Below, in pieces: positions 8,122-17,148 of a stretch of DNA of 64,000 nt. The translations under genes were made by a program, and so were the position numbers. How positions within the stretch are numbered: position 1 is the first letter of the stretch; the number at the start of each line of letters is the position of its first letter. Source of the DNA: Mycolicibacterium parafortuitum (GTDB taxonomy: Bacteria; Actinomycetota; Actinomycetes; Mycobacteriales; Mycobacteriaceae); assembly GCF_010725485.1 (NCBI RefSeq), contig NZ_AP022598.1:3224001-3288000 (forward strand), in the 5' to 3' direction. The notes beneath the pieces are model-generated. The model was not told where the DNA came from. It saw nothing but the letters and a program-made list of their open reading frames with translations, and did no database searches.

Positions 8122-8136
8122 TCAAGTACTTGATAT
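8122..8136. promoter_or_regulatory. Candidate MarR-type operator upstream of the reductase
   Basis: TCAAGTACTTGATAT contains the perfect 12-bp palindrome TCAAGTACTTGA, 12 bp upstream of the reductase ATG. It matches the site at 4521-4535. The position next to the start suggests repression by occlusion. Confidence 0.55.
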
Positions 8137-8147
8137 AGTCGGCCCCG

Positions 8148-9179
8148 ATGGCTGAGGACTGTGTCGCCGAAGATTTCGCCCCGCTACGGATCAAACGGGT
8201 GGTGCGCGAGACCGCCGATGCCGTGTCCCTGGTGTTGGATGTGCCCGACCACTATTCGCGCCGGTTCCGGTACCAGGCGGGCCAGTTCCTGACGCTGCGG
8301 GTCAGCGTCGACGGGCGCGACCTGCGTCGCTGCTATTCGATGTCGTCGGCCCCGGCCGACGACGAGTTGCGGATCACGATCAAACGCGACCCGGGTGGGG
8401 TCGTCTCCAACTGGATCAACGACACCGCGGCGGCGGGGCACGAGCTGCACGCGGCCCCTCCCGACGGGAAGTTCGTTCTTGCCGAGGGGGTTTCGGCATC
8501 CGCACCGTTGATCGCGTTCGCCGGAGGCAGCGGGATAACGCCGATCATGTCCCTGGTGCGTACGGTGCTGGCCGAGTCGGACCGACCGGTGAAGCTGTTC
8601 TACGCCAACCGCGGGCAGGCCTCGGTGATCTTCGCCGATGTGCTCGCCGAACTCGCGGCCACTCATGGTGACCGCCTGGTGATCGAGCACCACTACGACG
8701 AGGATGCGGGTGTCGTCACCGGTGCGGCGATCGAGTCCTTCGCCGGGGACGTCACCGCCGGCGACTACTACGTCTGCGGTCCGGCCCCGTTCATGGACAC
8801 GGTTGAGAAGACACTGCTGAGCGCCGGGGTGACCCCGCGGCGGCTACACCTGGAACGGTTCACCGTCGCCGAGATCGCAGCCGAGGACACCGCCGCGTCG
8901 CAGGGCACCGAACAGGTTGTGATCGAGCTGAACCGCACCACCAAGACCGCGTCTTACCGCAAAGGCGACACGCTGCTGCAGACCGCCCGGTCGGCGGGGC
9001 TGCGGGCGCCGTTCTCGTGTGAAACCGGCTCGTGCGGAACCTGTATGGCACGCATCGTCGAAGGTCGCGCCCGGATGGTCAACAACGACGCGCTCGACGA
9101 CGACGAGGTGGCCGACGGGTGGGTGGTGACCTGCCAGGCGCTGCCGACGAGTCCGAAAGTGCATGTGGTCTATGAGTGA
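8148..9179 (+). CDS. KshB/PaaE-type ferredoxin-NAD(P)H reductase for the Rieske oxygenases
   Basis: A 343-aa three-domain electron-transfer flavoprotein. The FAD domain carries RRCYSMSS near residues 62-69. The NAD(P)H domain has FAGGSGITPIMSL near 124-136 and YYVCGP near 205. The C-terminal plant-type [2Fe-2S] domain has C291-x4-C296-x2-C299 and C329. This layout is that of the reductase components of class IA/IB oxygenases such as 3-ketosteroid 9-alpha-hydroxylase KshB. It lies between the two Rieske oxygenase modules and is the obvious electron donor to both. ATG 8148 is close behind a MarR-like palindrome. Assignment as a reductase is firm; the physiological partner is inferred. Confidence 0.92.
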   Translation: MAEDCVAEDFAPLRIKRVVRETADAVSLVLDVPDHYSRRFRYQAGQFLTLRVSVDGRDLRRCYSMSSAPADDELRITIKRDPGGVVSNWINDTAAAGHELHAAPPDGKFVLAEGVSASAPLIAFAGGSGITPIMSLVRTVLAESDRPVKLFYANRGQASVIFADVLAELAATHGDRLVIEHHYDEDAGVVTGAAIESFAGDVTAGDYYVCGPAPFMDTVEKTLLSAGVTPRRLHLERFTVAEIAAEDTAASQGTEQVVIELNRTTKTASYRKGDTLLQTARSAGLRAPFSCETGSCGTCMARIVEGRARMVNNDALDDDEVADGWVVTCQALPTSPKVHVVYE

Positions 9180-9201
9180 CCGGAGAGAAGGTGTCGAGCG
9201 C

Positions 9202-9948
9202 ATGTCGCGGGTGGCGGTGGTGACCGGCGGTGCGTCGGGAATGGGGGAGTCGACCTGTCACGAACTGGGTCGGCGCGGGCACAAGGTCGCGGTACTCGAC
9301 ATCAACGGCGAAGCGGCGCAACGGGTCGCCGAGGACTTGCGGAGCAACGGAGTCGCCGCGCTCGGTCTGGCCGCCGACGTGACCGACCGTGCCGCGGTCG
9401 ACGACGCCTTCGCAAAGGTGCGGACCGAACTCGGACCCGTTCACATCCTGGTGACCAGCGCCGGACTGGTCGACTTCGCGCCGTTCCTGGAGATCTCACC
9501 TCAGCTGTGGCAGCGCCTGATCGACGTGAACCTCAACGGCACCTTCCACTGTGCCCAGGCCGCGATACCCGACATGCTCGAGGCACAGTGGGGGCGCATC
9601 GTGATGATCTCGTCGTCGAGTGCGCAGCGCGGCTCCCCGGGCATGGCCCACTACGCCGCGTCCAAAGGGGCGCTGATCTCCTTCACCCGGTCGCTCGCGC
9701 GGGAGTACGGACCCGCCGGGATCACCGTCAACAACATCCCCCCGTCCGGTATCGAAACCCCGATGCAGCTGCAGTCCCAGCAGGACGGCTTCCTGCCGCC
9801 CAACGAGCAGATGGCCGCGAGCATCCCGGTCGGCCATCTCGGCACCGGCGACGACATCGCCGCGGCCGTCGGCTTCCTGTGTTCGGAGGAGGCGGGGTTC
9901 ATCACCGGCCAGACGCTCGGTGTCAACGGCGGGTCGGTGATGGCGTGA
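9202..9948 (+). CDS. Short-chain dehydrogenase/reductase
   Basis: A 248-aa classical SDR. The cofactor motif TGGASGMG is at residues 8-15, the structural motif N-x-A-G is modified to VTSAG, and the catalytic Ser lies in ISSSS with Y151 and K155 (YAASK). Start chosen is ATG 9202, giving the usual MSRVAVVTGG beginning with GAGAAGG about 10 bp upstream. An in-frame ATG at 9172 overlapping the reductase stop would add ten residues. It is likely a dehydrogenase acting on a hydroxyl created by the neighbouring oxygenases. A sibling of the same style is at 38454 (shared DVTDRAAVD and DVNLNG motifs). Confidence 0.9.
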   Translation: MSRVAVVTGGASGMGESTCHELGRRGHKVAVLDINGEAAQRVAEDLRSNGVAALGLAADVTDRAAVDDAFAKVRTELGPVHILVTSAGLVDFAPFLEISPQLWQRLIDVNLNGTFHCAQAAIPDMLEAQWGRIVMISSSSAQRGSPGMAHYAASKGALISFTRSLAREYGPAGITVNNIPPSGIETPMQLQSQQDGFLPPNEQMAASIPVGHLGTGDDIAAAVGFLCSEEAGFITGQTLGVNGGSVMA

Positions 9949-9957
9949 CCGGCCGAG

Positions 9958-10006
9958 TCTGAACTCGTTGGCGAGTTCAGGCCGGAAATCAGCGAACGAG
10001 TTCAGA
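9958..10006. terminator. Long inverted repeat between SDR and Rieske oxygenase 2
   Basis: TCTGAACTCGTT (9958-9969) and AACGAGTTCAGA (9995-10006) are perfect 12-bp complements around a 25-base loop that itself repeats GCGAGTTCAG. It ends 11 bp before the strong Shine-Dalgarno of the Rieske gene. It could terminate the SDR transcript, attenuate, or stabilise the downstream message. Confidence 0.5.
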
Positions 10007-10027
10007 TTCGACGGCAAGGAGGTTCCG

Positions 10028-11311
10028 ATGGGTAAGTGGCCGAAGCCCGCCGAGGGCAGCTGGACCGAGCACTATCCGCAGCTTGGGACGGGGCCGGTAT
10101 CGTTCCGGGACTCGATCTCGCCGGAGTTCTACGAGCTCGAGCGCGAAGCGGTCTTCAAGCGGGCGTGGCTCAACGTCGGTCGCGTCGAGGAGCTGCCCCG
10201 CGTCGGCAGTTACCTGACCAAGGACATCGCTGTCGCCAAGACGTCGGTGCTCGTCGTGAAGGGACGCGACGGGCAGATCCGGGCCTTCCACAACCTGTGC
10301 CGGCACCGCGGAAACAAACTGGTGTGGAACGACTTTCCGAACCAGGAGGTCAAGGGAACCTGCAGGCAGTTCACCTGCAAGTACCACGGGTGGCGGTACG
10401 GCCTCGACGGTGCGTTGACGTTCGTCCAGCAGCCAGGGGAGTTCTTCGGCCTCGACAACGCCGAGTACGGGTTGAAGGCCGTGCAATGTGACGTGTGGAA
10501 CGGCTTCATCTTCATCAACTTCGACCCCGAGCCCCGTCAGACGCTGCGGGAGTTCCTCGGCCCGATGATCACCGCGCTGGACGACTACCCGTTCGAATTG
10601 ATGACGGAGCGTTACGAATTCGAGGCGCACAACAACAGCAACTGGAAGATCTTCGCCGACGCATTCCAGGAGTACTACCACGTACCGTCGCTGCACAGCC
10701 AGCAGGTTCCGAGCGAGGTGCGTCAGCCCAACGCGACGTTCGAATGCGGCCACTTCCAGATCGACGGGCCGCACCGGCTGGTCTCGACCGCAGGCACCCG
10801 ACGGTGGCTACTGGCGCCCGAATACATGTACCCGGTCGAAAGGGCCACGCGCAGTGGGCTCGTCGGGCCGTGGCGGACCCCGCAGACCCACCAGTCGGCA
10901 GGGCTGAACCCCGGCGGTATCGAACCGTGGGGCATCACGAACTTCCAGATCTTCCCGAATCTGGAGATCCTGATCTATCACGGCTGGTACCTGCTCTACC
11001 GCTACTGGCCGACGTCGTACAACACCCACAAATTCGAGGCATACAACGCCTTCCACCCGGCCCGCACCGTGCGCGAGCGTGTCGAGCACGAGGTCGCCTC
11101 GGTCGTCCTCAAGGAGTTCGCCCTGCAGGATGCCGGCATGCTCGGCGGCACCCAGGCCGCACTGGAGTACGGCCTCGACGAGCCGATCGTCGACGACTAC
11201 CCGCTCAACGACCAGGAGATCCTGGTCCGGCACCTGCACCATGCCGCCGTCGAATGGGTGGAGAGGTACCGGGCAGAACGTGATGCCGGGCGCAATCCGG
11301 TGGGGGTCTGA
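10028..11311 (+). CDS. Rieske non-heme iron oxygenase, alpha subunit (module 2)
   Basis: A 427-aa paralogue of the enzyme at 4675, with the same N-terminal block (KPAEGSWTEHYPQLGTGPVS) and the same ligand numbering: C91, H93, C117 and H120 for the Rieske cluster, and FQEYYHVPSLH for the mononuclear iron. ATG 10028 has AAGGAGG at ideal spacing. Differences concentrate in the substrate-pocket half, for example LHSQQVPSEVRQPN here against LHANQSPTAYSKAA in module 1. The two enzymes therefore probably accept different pathway intermediates. It is followed 1 bp later by its own small partner gene, mirroring module 1. Electrons are likely supplied by the reductase at 8148. Confidence 0.93.
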   Translation: MGKWPKPAEGSWTEHYPQLGTGPVSFRDSISPEFYELEREAVFKRAWLNVGRVEELPRVGSYLTKDIAVAKTSVLVVKGRDGQIRAFHNLCRHRGNKLVWNDFPNQEVKGTCRQFTCKYHGWRYGLDGALTFVQQPGEFFGLDNAEYGLKAVQCDVWNGFIFINFDPEPRQTLREFLGPMITALDDYPFELMTERYEFEAHNNSNWKIFADAFQEYYHVPSLHSQQVPSEVRQPNATFECGHFQIDGPHRLVSTAGTRRWLLAPEYMYPVERATRSGLVGPWRTPQTHQSAGLNPGGIEPWGITNFQIFPNLEILIYHGWYLLYRYWPTSYNTHKFEAYNAFHPARTVRERVEHEVASVVLKEFALQDAGMLGGTQAALEYGLDEPIVDDYPLNDQEILVRHLHHAAVEWVERYRAERDAGRNPVGV

Positions 11312-11312
11312 G

Positions 11313-11648
11313 ATGGGCCAGAAGAAGCTGCCCGATGCGTTCGCCGAGTTCGAACCTTTCGCCGACAAATGGTGTCTGGCAACCGAACCCGAGCGGTGGG
11401 AGATGCGGTTGACCACCCCGATGCCGGAGATCCACGCATTTTACGACGCGTTCGCCCCGCGGTTCGAAGAGGCCATCGACTACTGCGACAAGTTCCCGCT
11501 CGACGATCTGCCCGACGATGCGCTGAACCTGCTGCACCTTGTCTACTCGATGATCATGGTCTCGATGGCTGTCGAGGTCTTCGGTACCCAGAAACCCGCC
11601 GACTCCGCTGACGCCGTCATCGACCGCGTCAGCGCACCGGTGCCCTGA
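11313..11648 (+). CDS. Small conserved partner of Rieske oxygenase 2 (unknown function)
   Basis: A 111-aa soluble protein beginning 1 bp after the Rieske stop. It is homologous to the 114-aa protein at 5949, sharing the AFYDA, YCDKF and DDLP core and NLLHLVYSMI. The C-terminal tails differ but both end in PVP. Conservation of the pair within one window after duplication indicates that the protein is functionally tied to this oxygenase subclass. It has no Cys pattern for a metal cluster and no signal peptide. Role unknown; an assembly or regulatory subunit is plausible. Confidence 0.85.
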   Translation: MGQKKLPDAFAEFEPFADKWCLATEPERWEMRLTTPMPEIHAFYDAFAPRFEEAIDYCDKFPLDDLPDDALNLLHLVYSMIMVSMAVEVFGTQKPADSADAVIDRVSAPVP

Positions 11649-11661
11649 CCCAAGGAATCCC

Positions 11662-12507
11662 ATGTCGCTGTTGACGATCAACAAACTCACCCCGTCGGTC
11701 GGGGCCGAAGTGCTCGGGGTCGACCCTGAGCGCCTCGTCTCCGACGACACACTCGGCGCCGCCGTGCTCGACGCGCTCGAAGACAACGGCGTCCTGGTGT
11801 TCCCGGGCCTGCATCTCGATCCACAGGCCCAGGTCGAGTTCAGTTCCCGACTGGGCGCGGTGGACCACTCCTCGGACGGCCATCACCCGATTGCCGGGAT
11901 CTATCCCATCACCCTCGACAAGACCAAGAACGCGTCGGCGGCTTACCTGCGGGCCACCTTCGACTGGCACATCGACGGCTGCACGCCGACCGGCGACGAG
12001 TGCCCGCAGAAGGCCACGGTGCTGTCGGCGGTGCAGGTGGCCGACCGCGGCGGGGAGACGGAGTTCGCCAATTCCTATGCCGCGTACGAGGCCTTCAGCG
12101 ACGACGAGAAGGAGCGGTTCTCGAAGCTCCGGGTGGTGCACTCGCTGGAGGCGTCGCAGAGCCGGATCACCCCGGATCCGTCACCGGAGGAACTGGCGCG
12201 CTGGCGGTCACGTCCCACCCACGAGCATCCGCTGGTGTGGACCCACCGCAGTGGCCGCAAGTCGCTGGTGCTCGGCGCGTCAGCGCACTACGTCGTCGGG
12301 ATGGACCGTGAGGAGGGTCAGGCGCTGCTCGCCGATCTGCTCGACCGGGCCACCCGGCCCGAACTCGTCTACAGCCACCGCTGGTCGGTCGGCGACACGG
12401 TGATCTGGGATAACAACGGGGTACTGCACCGGGCGGCGCCATACGACCCGGATTCCCAACGGGAGATGTTGCGCACCACGGTGCTCGGCGACGAGCCGAT
12501 CCAGTAG
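11662..12507 (+). CDS. TauD/TfdA-type Fe(II)/2-oxoglutarate dioxygenase
   Basis: A 281-aa enzyme with the facial triad visible as H103-x-D105 (WHID) and H256 (VLHRAAPYD). The 2-oxoglutarate-binding Arg is in REMLRTTVLG near the C-terminus. Length and motif spacing match the TauD/TfdA family, which hydroxylates small sulfonates, aryl-oxyacetates, carnitine precursors and similar compounds. It starts at ATG 11662, 13 bp after the small partner gene, with AAGGAAT upstream, and is followed 2 bp later by the CMD-fold gene. It is a third oxygenation enzyme in the same operon. The substrate is not evident. Confidence 0.92.
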   Translation: MSLLTINKLTPSVGAEVLGVDPERLVSDDTLGAAVLDALEDNGVLVFPGLHLDPQAQVEFSSRLGAVDHSSDGHHPIAGIYPITLDKTKNASAAYLRATFDWHIDGCTPTGDECPQKATVLSAVQVADRGGETEFANSYAAYEAFSDDEKERFSKLRVVHSLEASQSRITPDPSPEELARWRSRPTHEHPLVWTHRSGRKSLVLGASAHYVVGMDREEGQALLADLLDRATRPELVYSHRWSVGDTVIWDNNGVLHRAAPYDPDSQREMLRTTVLGDEPIQ

Positions 12508-12509
12508 CC

Positions 12510-13049
12510 GTGACCGGTACGCCGCGCCTGGAACCGCTTCCCGCCGACCGCTGGGACGACACCGTCACCGATGCGTTGCGGCCATTGTTGTCGCCGACGC
12601 GGATGAACCCGCGCGACGCGGGCAACGTGCTGTCGACGTTGGTTCACCACCCCGACCTGACTCGCGCGTACCTGACATTCAATGCGCACCTGCTCGTCAC
12701 GTCGACCCTGCCCGCCCGGGTGCGGGAGGTGGCGCTGCTGCGGGCGGTGCACGTCCGGCGCTGTGACTACCTGTGGGACCACCACGTCCCGATCGCCGAG
12801 CGGGCCGGTATGACCGCGGCCGAGATCGACGCGGTGCGGGCCGACGGTCCCGACGAGGCGGCCGAGCGTGCGGTGATCCGGGCCGTCGACGAGCTGAGTG
12901 AGGCGAACACGCTGACCGATGCGACGTGGGCGGCGCTGCGCGGGCATTTCGACGAGCGGCAGATCCTGGACCTGATCTTCACGGTCGGCTGCTATCAGCT
13001 TCTCGGGAGCGCGGTCAACGCGCTCGGCATCCAGCCCGAGACGGACTGA
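12510..13049 (+). CDS. Carboxymuconolactone decarboxylase-fold protein
   Basis: A 179-aa all-helical protein starting with GTG 12510, two bases after the dioxygenase stop. The family core is seen at residues about 60-100: an Arg-rich helix LPARVREVALLRAV followed by RRCDYLWDHHVPIAERAGM, the CMD-type Cys-x-Tyr-x-Trp-x2-His pattern. Members are gamma-carboxymuconolactone decarboxylases, AhpD-like peroxidase partners (which need a CxxC, absent here) or uncharacterised catabolic proteins. The single Cys and His fit the uncharacterised group. It is the last gene of the Rieske module 2 operon. Confidence 0.85.
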   Translation: MTGTPRLEPLPADRWDDTVTDALRPLLSPTRMNPRDAGNVLSTLVHHPDLTRAYLTFNAHLLVTSTLPARVREVALLRAVHVRRCDYLWDHHVPIAERAGMTAAEIDAVRADGPDEAAERAVIRAVDELSEANTLTDATWAALRGHFDERQILDLIFTVGCYQLLGSAVNALGIQPETD

Positions 13050-13100
13050 CGCCGTTCGTTGACGGGGCGGTGCCGGTATGAAAATCTGATACGCAATAAT

Positions 13101-13115
13101 GAGAATCACGTTCTC
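13101..13115. promoter_or_regulatory. GAGAAY-N3-RTTCTC operator, upstream of P450
   Basis: GAGAATCACGTTCTC, 30 bp before the P450 start at 13146, is a near-perfect inverted repeat (TGAGAA/TTCTCA when flanks are included). Similar sites precede the genes at 28566, 28817, 39173 and 39422. It is likely the operator of a shared TetR-type regulator (inference). Confidence 0.6.
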
Positions 13116-13145
13116 ACGTCGAGAGACCGTCGAAACGGAGTGAGC

Positions 13146-14617
<1,472 letters not shown>

Positions 14618-14633
14618 GAACAGGAGACATACA

Positions 14634-14918
14634 GTGGCCAAGGGCTATGTGATCATCACCGAGGACATCAAGGACCCCAACGGCATGGCGGAGTACGCCA
14701 AGCTCGCGAGCAAGACGATGGGCAACGCCAAGATCCTCGCGTTCGGCCCGGCGGCCGAGGCGCTGGAGGGGGAGTGGCACGGCACGCAGACCGTACTGTT
14801 GGAGTTCGAGACAGTCGAGGCCGCCAAGGAGTGGTACTACTCCGACGAATACCAGGCCGCGGCGAAGCTGCGCCAGGCGGCGGCGGACTGCAACGGGATC
14901 GTCATCTCGGGCCTCTGA
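14634..14918 (+). CDS. DUF1330-family small protein
   Basis: A 94-aa protein starting at GTG 14634 with AGGAG at good spacing. The sequence AKGYVIITEDIKDPNGMAEY, followed by LLEFETVEAAKEWYYSDEYQ, is characteristic of DUF1330 dimeric ferredoxin-like alpha/beta barrel proteins. It is the third gene of the P450-ferredoxin unit, 16 bp after the ferredoxin. Members occur in catabolic operons without a settled biochemical role; a monooxygenase- or isomerase-like activity is possible. Confidence 0.85.
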   Translation: MAKGYVIITEDIKDPNGMAEYAKLASKTMGNAKILAFGPAAEALEGEWHGTQTVLLEFETVEAAKEWYYSDEYQAAAKLRQAAADCNGIVISGL

Positions 14919-14958
14919 CGCTCACTCACCGCCGGCGCGCACACACCAGCCGGATGGT

Positions 14959-15744
14959 TCAGTGCGCGCGTAGCGGGGCGACCGGGGTCGTCGTGGTCGC
15001 GTACACCAGCAGCTCGGCCAGCTCGCGGGGCCGCGACAGGAATGGCGAGTGGGACGCGTCGATGGACAACTGCTCGACGCCGAGGCGGCTCGCGACGGTA
15101 TCGGCGAGCCAGCGGGGCATCGACCGGTCCTGTTCGCAGACAATGAAACTGCGTGGAAGATCCGCTGCCCAGAAGCTCGGCACCGACACCGGCGTCACGG
15201 TGGTGTCGCCGAAACGTTCGGGACCCAACCGGTCGAACGCCCAGCGGGCCGTCGCCTCGTCGCAGTCGTGGTAGAAGTATTTCCACGCACCCTCGAAGTC
15301 GGCGAACGTCATCGCTCCGGATTCGTCGAAGCGCAGGTAGCCCAGCATCTCTCCGACGTCTCCGTCGAATTCGCCGTCGAGCTCGACGGGGCCGCTGTCG
15401 TCGTCGCGCATCGCCATCGCCTCGGGATAGGTGCGGCCTTCACGCGGCAGCGCGGCGGCCAGGTAGCAGATGTGGGCCACCAGATCGGGTCTCGCGTCGG
15501 CGGCCAGCGTGGCGTCGAATCCGCCGCCGGAATGACCGACCAGCACCGATTTCTCGTCGCCAGCCTGTAGCGCCGCGACAATGGTGTCGCGACGGTTGTC
15601 GAGCGTCGACTCCTCGTCGATTCGCGCGCCGTGGCCGGGCAGGTCGACGGCGACGGCGTCGTGGCCCAGGGACGTCAGTTCCGCGATCGTGCGCTCCCAG
15701 CACCAGGCGGCGTGAAACCCGCCGTGCACCAACACGAACCGCAT
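14959..15744 (-). CDS. Alpha/beta-hydrolase
   Basis: A 261-aa alpha/beta-hydrolase. The oxyanion motif HGG is at residues 7-9 (VLVHGGFHAAWCW), the nucleophile elbow GHSGGG has S72, the acid is in CEQD near residue 210, and the catalytic His is in DASHSPF near residue 235. The style resembles methylesterase/PIR7-like esterases and C-C hydrolases. It lies 1 bp downstream of the P450 stop and is the last gene of the minus-strand P450 cluster, convergent with the DUF1330 gene. It probably hydrolyses an ester or lactone intermediate (inference). Confidence 0.88.
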   Translation of the reverse strand: MRFVLVHGGFHAAWCWERTIAELTSLGHDAVAVDLPGHGARIDEESTLDNRRDTIVAALQAGDEKSVLVGHSGGGFDATLAADARPDLVAHICYLAAALPREGRTYPEAMAMRDDDSGPVELDGEFDGDVGEMLGYLRFDESGAMTFADFEGAWKYFYHDCDEATARWAFDRLGPERFGDTTVTPVSVPSFWAADLPRSFIVCEQDRSMPRWLADTVASRLGVEQLSIDASHSPFLSRPRELAELLVYATTTTPVAPLRAH

Positions 15745-15745
15745 C

Positions 15746-16951
15746 TCAGCGCAAGACTCGCACCGGAACGTGGGACCAGCCCGCGACGTTCTGCATGGCC
15801 ACTCGCCGGCATTCGTCCCACAGCACCTCGTACTGCGGCATGAAGTCGAGCAGCCGTTCGAGCGCGATCGCGCTCTCCATCCGGGCCAGCGCCGCTCCCA
15901 GACAGCTGTGCACCCCGTACCCGAAGCCGAGATTCTGCGCCTCGGTGCGGTCCCGATCGATGTCGAACTTGTCGGCGTCGGTGAACGCGTCGGGATCGCG
16001 GTTGGCCGAACCGCCCAGCAGGAACACCGGTTTACCTGCCGGGATGGTGACACCGTGCAGGGTGGTCTCTTTCATCGAGCGACGCACGTTGTACTGCGCG
16101 GGGGCCTCGTAGCGCAGCAGCTCCTCGACCGCGGCCGGGATCTTGCTGCGATCATCGAGCAGCTTTTGCCACTGATCGGGGTTCTGGGCGAAGGTCACCG
16201 CCGCGTTGCCGATCAGCTTGGTCACCGTTTCAGCGCCTGCGCCGCCGAGAAGTGTTGCAAACCCGGCGATCTCGAAGTCGTCGAGGCGCTCCATCTGGCC
16301 GTCTTCGCGCTCGATCTCGGCCTGCACCAGGCGGGTGAACATGTCGTCCTGCGGGTCGGCCCGGCGCTGCTGGATCAGCTCGTAGTACAAGCCCATCGCC
16401 TCGGCGATGGCCTGTTGGCCCTCCGGTGACATCTCGACCTGTCCCGGCTCGCGGTGCAGTGACGTGTCGACCCATTGGCGGACCTGCTGGCGGCGATCGG
16501 CGGGCACGCCCAGCATCTGGGTGATCACCTCGACCGGGAAGAACGCCGCGAACTCCTGCACCACGTCGAAGCGGTCGGGATCGGCGGCGGCGAAGCAGCG
16601 GTCGATGGTCTCCTCGACCATCGGCTTGAGATTCGCGATCTGCCGGGGCGTGAAAACCTTGTTGACCAGGCTGCGCATCTGACGGTGCTCGGGCGGGTCC
16701 ATCAGGATGATCATCTTCATCGGCAACGGTTCGCCCGACTTCACCATCGCCAGGTCGAGTCCGTATGCCGAGGAGAACGTCTCGTAGTCCTTGAACGCCG
16801 CGGCGACATCGGCGTGCCGGGACAATGCGTAGAAGTCATGCTCGGGGTTGTAATAGACCGGTGCCTCTTCCCGCAGGCGCCGATACAACTCCCAGGGTCC
16901 GTTGAAGAACTCCTCGGAGAACGGGTCGAAGACGAGTTCGGCGGCGGTCAC
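15746..16951 (-). CDS. Cytochrome P450 (second of tandem pair)
   Basis: A 401-aa P450 starting at GTG 16951, which overlaps the ferredoxin stop (GTGA). Motifs are the I-helix GGAGAETVTK, the K-helix EELLR, and the heme loop FGYGVHSCLG with C350. It is a clear tandem paralogue of the P450 at 17145: both share FDPxSxEFF at the N-terminus, DPPEHRxMRSL and LGGAGAETVTKL. The I-helix has Glu-Thr in place of the more common Asp/Glu-Thr-Thr. The two P450s flank one ferredoxin gene and probably share it. Monooxygenase, substrate unknown. Confidence 0.93.
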   Translation of the reverse strand: MTAAELVFDPFSEEFFNGPWELYRRLREEAPVYYNPEHDFYALSRHADVAAAFKDYETFSSAYGLDLAMVKSGEPLPMKMIILMDPPEHRQMRSLVNKVFTPRQIANLKPMVEETIDRCFAAADPDRFDVVQEFAAFFPVEVITQMLGVPADRRQQVRQWVDTSLHREPGQVEMSPEGQQAIAEAMGLYYELIQQRRADPQDDMFTRLVQAEIEREDGQMERLDDFEIAGFATLLGGAGAETVTKLIGNAAVTFAQNPDQWQKLLDDRSKIPAAVEELLRYEAPAQYNVRRSMKETTLHGVTIPAGKPVFLLGGSANRDPDAFTDADKFDIDRDRTEAQNLGFGYGVHSCLGAALARMESAIALERLLDFMPQYEVLWDECRRVAMQNVAGWSHVPVRVLR

Positions 16952-17148
16952 TCGTCGACGATCGAGATCGCCTGGCGGGGGCATTGCCGCACCGACTCCC
17001 TGACCCCTTGCTCGTTCTCGGGCGTCACCTCGTCCTGCAACACGTGCAAATAGTCCTCCTCGTCGAGGTCGAAGACCTCCGGGATGATGCCCATGCACAC
17101 CCCGTTGCTCTCGCACAGTCCGAAGTCGACGACGATTTTTTGGCTCAC
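16948..17148 (-). CDS. [3Fe-4S]-type ferredoxin
   Basis: A 66-aa ferredoxin starting at GTG 17148, overlapping the upstream P450 stop, and ending in an overlap with the downstream P450. The cluster cysteines are C12 and C18 (CESNGVC) and a third in RQCPRQA near the C-terminus. The position of the usual third ligand (GII) has no Cys, consistent with a three-iron cluster. The acidic middle (DLDEEDYLHV) suits docking to a basic P450 surface. It is sandwiched between two P450s and coupled to both. Confidence 0.9.
   Translation of the reverse strand: MSQKIVVDFGLCESNGVCMGIIPEVFDLDEEDYLHVLQDEVTPENEQGVRESVRQCPRQAISIVDE

Noticed and set aside
13101..13115. Resemblance of GAGAAY-N3-RTTCTC to eukaryotic hormone response elements
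   Set aside because: The likeness to AGAACA-N3-TGTTCT is coincidental; a bacterial TetR-type operator is the sensible reading.
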